From Nostoc sp. KVJ3 (lineage in GTDB: Bacteria; Cyanobacteriota; Cyanobacteriia; Cyanobacteriales; Nostocaceae), in NCBI RefSeq assembly GCF_026127265.1, contig NZ_WWFG01000010.1, positions 9,696-73,695 on the forward strand: a stretch of DNA of 64,000 bases. Reading direction: 5' to 3'. A model generated the notes under the pieces. The model was not told where the DNA came from, did not search any database, and saw only the letters and a list, made by a program, of their open reading frames with translations. The translations under genes were made by a program, and so were the position numbers. Of this stretch, positions 27,618 to 35,711 are shown piece by piece; within the stretch, counting starts at the first letter, position 1; each line of letters opens with the position of its first letter.

Positions 27618-28340
27618 TTATTCATCATCTTCATCTTCATAATCGAAATTATCATCACCATGTTCTTCATACCACTTTCTCTCTTCCTCCAAAGCGATTT
27701 CTCTTGAGATCCTTTTTCTTTCTAGGGCTTCCCTTTCTAACTTTTCTATTTCTTGCCTTTCTATTTCTTGCCTTGCTCTTTCTATTCTTTCTCTATCTCT
27801 GGTTTCTCTTTCTACCCTGTCTCTTTCAAGCTGAATTAATCGCTGCTCCACTCGTTCACAGTAGAAATCCAAAGCCTTTCCTGTGGTTGCTCCGGTAATC
27901 GCACCACCAGCTAAAAAGACGATGACAGTTTTCCAGCCGCCAAAGGGATTACCGCTCCACTCCAAACTACCCTCATTGAGCCACACCAGTAGGAAGTAGA
28001 CGAGAATTCCAATAACTGTATTGATGAGAGCAAAAACTCTTGGTGTCATTTCGGATTGACGAAGTATCAACCACTGCGCCAAACTGAGAATCACACCAAA
28101 GATGAAAGCAGCAATTCCTGAGAGAATTAGATTACCTGGGAAACTGAATGGATCTACCGCAAATTTAATGATTAGCGTGATAATAATCGGGGCAGAGAGC
28201 AAAAAGCTCAAGAGTAGGCTAGCGCTAATCGCAACAAACCAGTAGCGACCGAGATAAACCAGGCGAAATTCCAACAACGACTCTTGTACTCCAAACAAAG
28301 TCGTCCAAAATACAATACCCGCCGTCAAATAATCAAGCAT
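27618..28340 (-). CDS. Membrane protein with charged coiled-coil cytoplasmic tail
   Basis: 240 residues. Four hydrophobic segments lie within residues 1-150 (e.g. FVAISASLLLSFLLSAPIIIT, ILSGIAAFIFGVILSLAQWL, TVIGILVYFLLVWL, VIVFLAGGAITGATTG). An Arg/Glu-dense helix (about 160-225, repeats of RxRERIERARQEIERQ type) follows, then a very acidic end (DNFDYEDEDDE). No enzyme motif. The tail is a likely single long helix for protein contacts. It stands between the disrupted thioredoxin gene and an IS701-like element; function unknown. Confidence 0.65.
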   Translation of the reverse strand: MLDYLTAGIVFWTTLFGVQESLLEFRLVYLGRYWFVAISASLLLSFLLSAPIIITLIIKFAVDPFSFPGNLILSGIAAFIFGVILSLAQWLILRQSEMTPRVFALINTVIGILVYFLLVWLNEGSLEWSGNPFGGWKTVIVFLAGGAITGATTGKALDFYCERVEQRLIQLERDRVERETRDRERIERARQEIERQEIEKLEREALERKRISREIALEEERKWYEEHGDDNFDYEDEDDE

Positions 28341-28542
28341 TAGCCCTTGTTTTACTCGTATGTTGAAGAGGGTATTTCTAGAATAAGCTGAAATTGAATT
28401 CAGTTGTCAGAAGTCAGAATTAAATTCAGGCTTTTGACAACTGAAGTTTTTCTTGTTAACTGTGGTTTTGGACTGATTTTCGTTAAAGTATTCTTCCATC
28501 AGTGCAAAATATAAAAAGCAATTAAAAACCCCAACCTGTTTA
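28341..28542. other. Intergenic region left of the IS701-like element
   Basis: No gene. TTCAGTTGTCA (about 28398) and TGACAACTGAA (about 28436) form an 11-bp inverted repeat. The right end CCCCAACCTG is one arm of the palindrome in whose loop the IS landed. Confidence 0.4.
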
Positions 28543-28628
28543 ACTGGAGTTTAGACTAAGCAATGGAAAATGACCCAGCAGGGCTGAGTTAATCAGAGAC
28601 TTAGCAAAAGTATGAAGAATCTTGGGTA

Positions 28629-29936
28629 TTAAACAGCAACAGATGGTTCTTTAGGTGGTCGTGCTACTGTTTTTTTAACAATGGGACATCGGTTTTTACG
28701 GTGACGCTTCTTTCCTTGTTGCCAACCGGGAGACTTTCCGCGAGGTTTGGGTGCAGAGGTGGGAGTACCAATGGCCGCAAAAACTCCACCTATAGCTTGA
28801 GCAACTCTTCCAGGGGTCAATTTATCTAGAGACTTCTGCCAAGGTAAAGGATTGTCAGTAACGATATCGCGGGCTAACCACAATTCCCAAGTCATCAGAG
28901 GCATGAGGTCACTCCACCGTTCACTTTGCTTAGGAGTACCAAAGTTTGGTACAGTCCAATGTAGACGCTGCTTCAAAAAGCGATACCAGTGGTCAATGGT
29001 AAAGCGACGCAAGTAAAGACACCAAACTTCTTCTAAGGGTGGCATTTCTTCTCCTACCCAAGCCAACCACAAAGGTTTGGACACTCTCATGTTACCTTGC
29101 GCGTCCAGACGTTCAACTCTGATGATTAACATTGGACGTGTAGCAGCCTGACGGAAGTGTAAATCTTTCCACAAGCTCACACGCACACGTCCTAATTTTG
29201 GGTCATTTATTTCTAATACAGATGTTGCTTCATTCCATGTTGTGGGCTCATTCAGTTTAAATTTATCACCATGCTTTTTAGGTCGCCCCTTTCCCGAATA
29301 AGCTTTTGGTTCACCCCATAAACACAGATTTGAACGCAACCGAACGAGAATATCTGCTGGAATATTCGCAGTTTTTAAGATAAAAGGCGCACAACCATAT
29401 TCACTATCCCAAACTGAAATCGGTCTGGTAGGCAAATATTTACACACCTGTTTGAGTTGCCAAATTGCTTTCCCAATAGGACTTTCGGCACTTGTGATCC
29501 GTTCATGTCTTAATGGTAATGCCCAACTTCCCTCATTTTCAGGTATCCAGGCAATTGTGCTATATCCTTGACCAATGGTAATCGGTTTATTTCCTGCTAT
29601 GGATGTGCCACTATGCTCATAAGTTCGCTCTTGCAACCTGACGGCATCTGGGCGTGACCAGTTTGTGTGATCTCCTGCTAACAATGGTCGTCCCTCTGCG
29701 GGGATTTGTTTGATATATAGCTGCATCAATTTCTGTCGCTGTGGCCTACTATCTTGTAGTGCCTCATAGATACTTGGCCACTTCCTTCTAAATACTGGCG
29801 ATAGGGACAATTCTGCTAGGCAATAAACATTTCTAGTTAGCAATATGGCATCTGTCAACTCAAAAGTTGCATCGTGTGCTCTGCCTAAATATTTGTAGAC
29901 TGCTTGACGGAATTCTTCTAATCTGGCACGTTTCAT
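28629..29936 (-). CDS. DDE transposase, IS701-like
   Basis: 435 residues. Acidic residues in expected contexts are LLAGDHTNWSRPDA, SVWDSEYGCAPF and an RFTIDHWYRFLKQRLHWT segment with the DDE/RNase H-fold helix typical of IS4/IS701-superfamily enzymes. Pro/Lys-rich basic C-terminus (KSPGWQQGKKRHRKNRCP). It is the only gene in the element bounded by 18-bp inverted repeats and appears intact. The catalytic Glu is not assigned with certainty. Confidence 0.75.
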   Translation of the reverse strand: MKRARLEEFRQAVYKYLGRAHDATFELTDAILLTRNVYCLAELSLSPVFRRKWPSIYEALQDSRPQRQKLMQLYIKQIPAEGRPLLAGDHTNWSRPDAVRLQERTYEHSGTSIAGNKPITIGQGYSTIAWIPENEGSWALPLRHERITSAESPIGKAIWQLKQVCKYLPTRPISVWDSEYGCAPFILKTANIPADILVRLRSNLCLWGEPKAYSGKGRPKKHGDKFKLNEPTTWNEATSVLEINDPKLGRVRVSLWKDLHFRQAATRPMLIIRVERLDAQGNMRVSKPLWLAWVGEEMPPLEEVWCLYLRRFTIDHWYRFLKQRLHWTVPNFGTPKQSERWSDLMPLMTWELWLARDIVTDNPLPWQKSLDKLTPGRVAQAIGGVFAAIGTPTSAPKPRGKSPGWQQGKKRHRKNRCPIVKKTVARPPKEPSVAV

Positions 29937-30030
29937 CTTGGCATCTGAGTAATGGTAGTTCGTTTCTCAGCTTCTGCCAAAAGGGGGCCTGTATTCAATC
30001 AGACACCCCTTTTCTTCTTGCTTATTATAT

Positions 30031-30113
30031 GATAATGATAATCGAATAAGGGGGGTGGGAGAGAAACGAGCGACGCTCGTTTCTCTCCCACCCTTTTCAT
30101 GATTATCATTATT
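30031..30113. repeat. Exceptionally strong nested hairpin
   Basis: GGGTGGGAGAGAAACGAGCG (30053-30072) is followed after one base by its perfect complement (30074-30093): 20-bp arms, a 1-base spacer. Outside it, ATAATGATAATC (30032-30043) pairs with GATTATCATTAT (30101-30112). The outer arms resemble half of a Fur-type box and recur in a similar 84-bp palindrome at 55736-55819. Located upstream of the IS701-like transposase, inside the element. Confidence 0.75.
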
Positions 30114-30257
30114 GTATTATTTTCTGAGCAGGTATACTACACAATAATTGTTAAAGGTCAGGATGCTTTAAGGCTGACAAGATAATATTTTTAACCTCTA
30201 ATTCCTTTTGATTTGCGTTCTCTCATATCGCTTTTAGTCTAAACTCCAGTTTTTAGT

Positions 30258-31301
30258 CAGGTTGGGAAAAGCTTAGAACAAAAGGTAGAAATAGAACATT
30301 TACGGTGTGGAAGAAATGTATTGGTAATAGATGGGTCTACCGTATCGATGCCAGACACTCCAGATAACCAATCATGCTACCCTCAACCCTCTACTCAAGC
30401 ATCTGGATGTGGATTCCCAATTGCGAAAATCGGTGTGATATTCAGTTTAGCTACTGGAGCCGCTATTGCACTGTGCATAGATGTTCTGAACACGCATGAT
30501 ATTAAATTAGCCAGAAATTTATATCAGTTTCTTAATCCATTGGATATCCTTTTAGGAGATAGAGCATTTTGTGCTTATGCTGATTTGGTTTCTATTAAAA
30601 ATAGAAATTGTGATGCACTTTTTAGGAAACACCAAGCTCGAAAAACCACGATGCGAAAAGGTAAAATAATTGGATCAAGTGACAAGTTAGTAACTTGGCA
30701 TAAACCTAAAAAATGCCCACACGGATTGAGTAAAGATGAATTTAATGCTTTACCCTCAACCATAACTGTACGAGAGATATATTATTATATTATTGTTCCT
30801 GGCTTTCGCACTGAACGAGTTAGCTTAATTACTACTCTCTTAGATACAACAGCTTATTCTACTCTAGATATTGTTGGGCTTTATGGTAAACGTTGGGACG
30901 TTGAACTAGATTTAAGACATCTTAAAACTACTCTGGGGATGGATATTTTGCGCTGTAAAACTCCCTCAATGGTACGTAAAGAAATTTACGTTTATTTGCT
31001 AGCTTACAATCTACTTCGCGGTTTGATGTGGTCAGCAGGTACTAGTTACACTACTCCTCCGTTACGCCTATCACTGCAAGGTACTCGCCATCATTTAAAT
31101 AACTTTATTCCCGAATTATTAGCTGCTCATTCAACAAAACGTCTTCAAATTTATTGCACGTTACTTAAAGTTATCGCTCACAAGGCTGTTCCTGATCGCC
31201 CCGCTAGAAACGAACCACGAGTCCGTAAACGCCGCCCGAAAGCTTATCCCTTAATGACCAAACCCCGGCACGAATTACGAAAGCAGTTGCAAACTGCTTA
31301 A
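30258..31301 (+). pseudogene. IS4-family transposase, N-terminally truncated
   Basis: The open frame enters at SQVGKSLEQKVEIEHL and continues to LRKQLQTA, over 340 residues. IS4 landmarks: VIDGSTVSMPDTPDNQ (first Asp), ILLGDRAFCAY (second Asp), and the signature YGKRWDVELDLRHLKTTLGM (Y-R-E-K) with the catalytic Glu. The amino end upstream of QVGKSLE is missing. It was cut where the IS701-like element now sits, and the missing part is not found left of that element. Inactive remnant. Confidence 0.75.
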
Positions 31302-31592
31302 TTCACAAGCATTTCGGCTTTTCTTAGTGCCATTCTCCAACTTGAAAACTTTTCTTGTGATGTAGAGATTCTGTAAACCTTGCAGCGCAGGACTTTCTGT
31401 AATTTTCTTCTTTCTTCTTTCTTCTTTCTGCCCTCTGCCTAAAACAACCCACTATTGATCACCAAAAGCTGACAAGAACCCATAAAATGGATATCTGCTT
31501 TGTGAAGCATAAAGTGAGCTAAAAGCCCATTTTTTCATTCAAGTCACAATATTCAAGGGAAGTTTGCGATTAAAAGCTCGGATTACCGCGAG
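31302..31592. other. Intergenic region, includes one AAGCATAAAGTGAGC site
   Basis: No gene. The right half (31478-31550) is related to 55847-55917 and carries AAGCATAAAGTGAGC, a motif also found in the transposon-end arrays at 56.3-60.4 kb. The left half includes a run of TTCTTTCTTC repeats near 31405. Confidence 0.4.
31478..31550 (+). repeat. Diverged direct repeat, left copy (partner 55847-55917)
   Basis: About 70 bases align with 55847-55917 at roughly 70% by eye. Shared landmarks in order are TGGATA, GAAGCA, TGAG, TAAAA, TTTTT, TTCAA and TCACAAT. The two copies have the same orientation and bracket the biosynthetic cluster. This copy lies just upstream of the RHH gene. Confidence 0.5.
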
Positions 31593-32024
31593 GTGCGTTC
31601 TTTACGACTAACAGATGATACCTGGAAGGCGTTAGGTATCGCCTCTGAATGCTTGGGATTAACTAGGGCTGACTATCTAGAGGAAATAGTTAGAAGTAAC
31701 GTCAACCCATGTATTACACGGAAAAATTCAAATATTTCTACTTCTGATTCACAGGATTTTTTTGAACCATTGCCGAGTATTACACGGTACGACCAGGAAA
31801 TGGAGAGGCTCATTGCCCAAGTACAGAATCTTCAAAAAGAAAATTTAGAGCTTAAGGAACGGTCAGCCATTAACTTTGTGCATGACGTTGTAGATTTTGA
31901 GGCGATACGCGATCGCATTTTATTTGAATTGAAGTTGGGACGGCAAGCTTCAGCTTACAAAGCAGCACAGAAAGCACTTAATCGATTTATTCAAGAAATA
32001 AAACATCTGGTTGACAGTTTCTGA
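31593..32024 (+). CDS. Ribbon-helix-helix-type protein with coiled coil
   Basis: 143 residues from GTG 31593. In-frame protein-like sequence (GKFAIKSSDYREV) continues upstream, so the true start may be 30-45 bases earlier at a non-ATG codon. The N-terminus VRSLRLTDDTWKALGIASEC (then LGLTRADYLEEIVR) has the beta-helix-helix pattern of RHH/CopG-like DNA-binding proteins. Residues about 70-95 form a heptad helix (MERLIAQVQNLQKENLELKE), and the C-terminus is helical. A plasmid-type regulator by architecture. Its upstream region carries the repeat paired with 55847-55917. Confidence 0.55.
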   Translation: MRSLRLTDDTWKALGIASECLGLTRADYLEEIVRSNVNPCITRKNSNISTSDSQDFFEPLPSITRYDQEMERLIAQVQNLQKENLELKERSAINFVHDVVDFEAIRDRILFELKLGRQASAYKAAQKALNRFIQEIKHLVDSF

Positions 32025-32147
32025 TTGCTGCCAAAACTGCTGCAAGAAGTCACGATTTCTCCAAATTGCCAAATTGATTGGTTTTTATCACTTTTTAATG
32101 TTAAGCAATATTTCGCCAACAGTGTCTTCGCTAGATCCACCCCTAAT

Positions 32148-32402
32148 TGTTATAAATTTACCCGCTTATTTCCTCAGTCAGAATTGTATGGTTTAACTAG
32201 TCAAATACGCCGTTCTTCTGTATCTGTAGCATCCAATATAGCTGTTCGCGTAGCGTCCCGTCAGGGAAGGCTATGGAAGGCGCTCAAAGCCAGAATACAT
32301 ACAGTTTTTACATATTGCATTAGGCTCTTTGAGAGAACTTGATACCCAATTAATCATAGCTTCTGTACTGCCATCAGCAAATACATTCTGGAACAATTTG
32401 TA
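32148..32402 (+). pseudogene. Four-helix-bundle (S23/IVP-type) protein remnant with inserted repeat
   Basis: YKFTRLFPQSELYGLTSQIR (then RSSVSVASNIA) and, after an interruption, EYIQFLHIALGSLRELDTQL are the two conserved blocks of S23-type four-helix-bundle proteins. Between them (about 32232-32290) sits a GC-rich dispersed repeat (GTTCGCGTAGCGTCCCGTCA), where the family normally has a short IAEG-K-EF link. The N-terminal helix is missing too. The gene is dead, killed at least in part by a small interspersed repeat. Confidence 0.65.
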
Positions 32403-32417
32403 GTTTATGACTTGCTT

Positions 32418-32492
32418 GAGCCGGATGCGTTGCAAGGCGCAAGTCAGGTTCTGAGGGGGCGGGATTATAGTGATATAGTCCTGCTACCCGAC
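32418..32492 (+). mobile_element. Group II intron 3' relic (domains V and VI)
   Basis: 32418-32451 begins GAGCCGGATGCG and ends GTCAGGTTC, the 34-nt size and sequence pattern of group II intron domain V (GAGCC...GGTTC with an internal GCAA-type loop). It is followed by GGGGCGGGATTATAGTGAT... CTACCCGAC, which fits domain VI and an AY 3' end. No reverse transcriptase or 5' domains are nearby, so only the 3' tail survives. It ends 8 bases before the ABC transporter stop codon. Confidence 0.5.
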
Positions 32493-32499
32493 CCACAGT

Positions 32500-34161
32500 C
32501 TAGCCAAATAGAACTTTACCGTAATCAAGCTTAATAATTCGGTCAGCATGATGAAAATACTGGTCATCATGGCTAATAGCGATTACTGTTTTCCCTTGAC
32601 GTTTTAAATCAGGTAATAAATGTGTATAAAAAATATTTTTAAAAACAGGGTCTTGGTCAGATGCCCACTCATCAAAAATATAGATGGGTCGATCTTCTAA
32701 ATAAGCTGTAAGTAAGGCAAGGCGTTTGCGTTGTCCTTGAGACAGTGCAGTTGTAGAAAGTATCCCATCCTTAATTGTAACTTTGTGTTCAAGTTGCAAT
32801 TGAGATAAATACTCTTGAGCTTTATTATGTACAGTTAAATAATCTAAACCTAGAAAGCGTTCAAACAAATAAAAATCTGAAAATACGACAGAGAATTGCT
32901 GACAGTACCATTCTCTATTTTCATTGTTTATATCTTGCCCATTGAAGCGGACAATACCGCGTTCAGGTATATATAATCCTGTTATTAGCTTTACTAAAGT
33001 AGATTTGCCACTTCCATTACCTCCCACCACAAATACTAACTCTCCAGGATAAAAATTTAAATTTAGTGGTCCTAGCGTAAATTTACCATTTTCTCTTTCT
33101 CCTCGATAGGTATGAGTAACCTCTTCTAGCTGCATTAACTTCCATCCTTTTTGAGGAGTGGAACATGGTTCATTATTGAGCAGTAAACTTGGTATTTTTT
33201 TTGTTTGGTTAACAGATAATAATAACCCCAATGATTCTAATTTCTCTAAAGCGATATTAGCTTGGCTAAGTACAGGTAAATTCACTAATAAAACTCTAAA
33301 TTGTGAAATCATAAAAACTATTGTTAGGATATAGCCAGAAACAATCGTAGAAGAAATATTGAATAATGGGGCTATGATAAAAAATAGTAGCCCAATAGGA
33401 ACAAAAAATAATAAAAGTCCTGAACCAGCAGCAATTGAAAAGAAGTCGCTTGCTCTTTCACGATAGTTACTTAGATTTTTGGTAGTTATCCGCAGATCAT
33501 GATTAAAAAATTCTTCCTGTCTTAAAGTGTGAAGTTTAAGTTCTTTTATTCCTTCAGTTGCAGTTCTAAAATGATAGAATAGCCTATCTTGATGCTCACG
33601 GGCACCTTTAAGAAAGTATCTGGCTTTTCTAAGGAGAAACTGCTGGTAAAGAATACCAATTAACATAAAAATAAACATCCAACAAAATAAACTTAAGGAA
33701 AGCCAGGCAAGGTAGAAAAAGCAAGTTATGAGTATAGCAACACTTGTAGAAAGGTTAGAAATTGCAAAAGAAGCAGTGGAGATAGATTGTATATCCTCAG
33801 TTAAAGTTACTAGTAGGCGAGGAATACCAATATTTTCGATTTGCTTCAATGGACATGCAATAATGCAACGGACAAGATGCTCTTGCAAATCCAAAGTAAC
33901 TCGTTGGCCTAATCTAGCAATTAATGCCTGAGTCATTATAGAGCAAATTACTAGTAATAAACAAAAACCTACAAAGTACCAAACAACATTACTTTTAGGT
34001 AGTTGACCTTCCTTTAACATTAAATTAATAATAATAATTAATCCAACATTTGTAATTCCAGTAATTAATCCAGATGAAGTAGAAAAAAAAACTTTTATCA
34101 AAGAAGTTTTTACAAGGAGACTAATTAATTTCATTGTGAGGAACTCCAGTAGATATCTCAA
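32500..34161 (-). CDS. ABC exporter of the cyclic-peptide/siderophore export type
   Basis: 553 residues: six membrane segments in residues 1-300, then an ATPase with Walker A VVGGNGSGKSTLVKL near 380, signature LSQGQRKRLALL near 475, Walker B PIYIFDEWASDQDP near 498 and the H-loop VIAISHDDQYF. The LSxGQRKRLAL signature and the DEWASDQDP motif are those of SyrD/PvdE-type (cyclic peptide transporter) half-transporters, which act as homodimers. The last gene of the leftward biosynthetic run, it most likely exports the product or a precursor. The start at 34161 could be replaced by internal ATGs (MKLISLLVKTSL, 34134). Confidence 0.82.
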   Translation of the reverse strand: MRYLLEFLTMKLISLLVKTSLIKVFFSTSSGLITGITNVGLIIIINLMLKEGQLPKSNVVWYFVGFCLLLVICSIMTQALIARLGQRVTLDLQEHLVRCIIACPLKQIENIGIPRLLVTLTEDIQSISTASFAISNLSTSVAILITCFFYLAWLSLSLFCWMFIFMLIGILYQQFLLRKARYFLKGAREHQDRLFYHFRTATEGIKELKLHTLRQEEFFNHDLRITTKNLSNYRERASDFFSIAAGSGLLLFFVPIGLLFFIIAPLFNISSTIVSGYILTIVFMISQFRVLLVNLPVLSQANIALEKLESLGLLLSVNQTKKIPSLLLNNEPCSTPQKGWKLMQLEEVTHTYRGERENGKFTLGPLNLNFYPGELVFVVGGNGSGKSTLVKLITGLYIPERGIVRFNGQDINNENREWYCQQFSVVFSDFYLFERFLGLDYLTVHNKAQEYLSQLQLEHKVTIKDGILSTTALSQGQRKRLALLTAYLEDRPIYIFDEWASDQDPVFKNIFYTHLLPDLKRQGKTVIAISHDDQYFHHADRIIKLDYGKVLFG

Positions 34162-34265
34162 TTGATTTTTAGAACTTACGCTGCATAAACCAGGTTTATA
34201 CGCAAAATCTTCGTTTTTATCCGTTTTCTCCCAAGGGAGACGCTGCGCGAACCGCGGAAGGAATA

Positions 34266-34389
34266 GGGACTTCCAAGAAATAAATTATCCAATCTTGTGG
34301 GGTGGGCATCTTGCCCGCCCTTGGTTACTGGGCGGGCGAGACGCCCACCCCACAATAAATAGTTGGATATTTTTTTATTTGGAAGTCCC
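34266..34389. mobile_element. 124-bp MITE-like palindromic element
   Basis: GGGACTTCCAA begins it and TTGGAAGTCCC ends it. Inside, ATAAATTATCCAA/TTGGATATTTTTTTAT and TGTGGGGTGGGCATCTTGCC/GGCGAGACGCCCACCCCACA extend the complementarity almost to the centre. It has no coding content. It lies between the ABC exporter and the Rieske gene, where its hairpin could also influence transcript stability. Confidence 0.65.
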
Positions 34390-34522
34390 ATAAATTAGAG
34401 GGCGAAAGGTATAAATCATGTCTTGTAGTGTTCGTTCTTGGGCAAAGGGGAGGACTTTGAACTTATTTGCGTAGGGAGTAGGTAATCAGCCCTTTCGATT
34501 TGTACGGATGTTTTTTCAAAAA

Positions 34523-35641
34523 TCACATAGGAGAATTTATCAGTTTAGAGTAAGCTTTATGAAATTCGTAAACACGTTGTTCTTCCAAACTGAAAATGCC
34601 ACCTTCCTGATTTCGTGAAGAGATGCCTAGTTGAACTATTTCACAGATAGCTTTGTCTTCTTCACAAACTTCTACGTATATCTTCGTTAATGACTGAGTT
34701 AATGTATCAATAATATCTTGCTCAAAATCTGACTTAATATCCAACTTACTTACAAAAACATGACTAGTCAATTTTGTTTCCACTGGATTGATGGGTTGAT
34801 GAATTTGAAGGTAAAATGCAATTCCATCATTTGTAGCAATCGTTAAATTTGGAAAAACAAGCTGATGATAGAAGCTACCTACCTTTAATGGTCTACTTTC
34901 AAGTATGGATTCAGCTTTTTTGAGAAGAATAGCTTCTTTGGACTTTTCAATATATTTAGGATTACCTTTGTCACTGTAAGCAGAATGAATCTCATTACAA
35001 ATGTATTTTTTATCTACTGGGAAACCATATTTGCTGAAGGTGTTCTTGTGAACAGAAAATACATGATAACCTTCCAAAGTATTTTCTGTAGTTATTTTCC
35101 AGTTAGCATTGATTTTAATTTTAAATTCATTAATTTTGTGCCCAAATGCCTCCGAGAATTTAGCTAGTTTGTCATAAACGCCCCCTAAAAACTCTTTTAA
35201 GGTAAGACCATCATCATTTATTTTGACAAAAACTAGTTTGCCGCATACTTCAACCAGCCATTTTTCCAGTCTCAAAGATTCTCTTGTTTCATTATTTATA
35301 TCAAATCGTTCTACCGATGGAATAGCTACAGGAATCCCATCACAGTTATAAACCCAGCCATGATAAGGACACTTCAATACACCATTGCCTTGAGGTAGTT
35401 GGTGAATTTGACTAAAGCGATGAGAACAAACGTTGAGAAATGCTTGTAACTCACCATGAAAGTTTTGAACGATGATAGACTTGCCACCAATTTCTGCACA
35501 TATGTAATCATTGTGGCTCTGCAAGTCTGTTGTAAATCCAGCAAAATTCCATAGATTCTGAAATATCAACATTTGTTCTCGTTGAAAAATTTCGGTATCT
35601 GAATAGTAGGATGGCAGTATTAAAGGTTTGATCATTGCCAA
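34523..35641 (-). CDS. Rieske non-haem iron oxygenase
   Basis: 372 residues. Rieske [2Fe-2S] ligands are CSH (in NVCSHRFSQ, about 70) and CPYH (VLKCPYHGWVYN, about 90). The mononuclear iron site is ENTLEGYHVFSVH near 187, the two His ligands of the 2-His-1-carboxylate triad; the carboxylate is expected in the C-terminal part. Length and layout fit single-component-type ring-hydroxylating or tailoring oxygenases such as SxtH/SxtT and choline-monooxygenase relatives. No ferredoxin or reductase is encoded nearby. Within the cluster it is predicted to hydroxylate or desaturate the polyketide chain. Gap to the carbamoyltransferase is 70 bases. Confidence 0.82.
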   Translation of the reverse strand: MAMIKPLILPSYYSDTEIFQREQMLIFQNLWNFAGFTTDLQSHNDYICAEIGGKSIIVQNFHGELQAFLNVCSHRFSQIHQLPQGNGVLKCPYHGWVYNCDGIPVAIPSVERFDINNETRESLRLEKWLVEVCGKLVFVKINDDGLTLKEFLGGVYDKLAKFSEAFGHKINEFKIKINANWKITTENTLEGYHVFSVHKNTFSKYGFPVDKKYICNEIHSAYSDKGNPKYIEKSKEAILLKKAESILESRPLKVGSFYHQLVFPNLTIATNDGIAFYLQIHQPINPVETKLTSHVFVSKLDIKSDFEQDIIDTLTQSLTKIYVEVCEEDKAICEIVQLGISSRNQEGGIFSLEEQRVYEFHKAYSKLINSPM

Positions 35642-35711
35642 TTATAAGTTTGTAAAACTGAAAGCCAAAAACGTTGAATTTCAATACAAAATTTTACATC
35701 GCCGATTTAAA

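Larger units (their letters stand above)
28543..30251 (-). mobile_element. IS701-like insertion sequence (about 1.7 kb)
   Basis: Perfect 18-bp inverted ends AACTGGAGTTTAGACTAA lie at 28542-28559 and, complemented, at 30234-30251. TTTA stands outside each end (28539-28542 and 30252-30255), a possible 4-bp duplication. The element contains one transposase gene and a 0.3 kb non-coding tail with a very strong hairpin (30031-30113). It separates the truncated IS4-type transposase at 30258 from sequences to the left. Confidence 0.7.

Noticed and set aside
34176..34391. 71-codon ORF across the region after the Rieske gene
   Set aside because: It only translates the 124-bp MITE-like palindrome and flanking repeat DNA.
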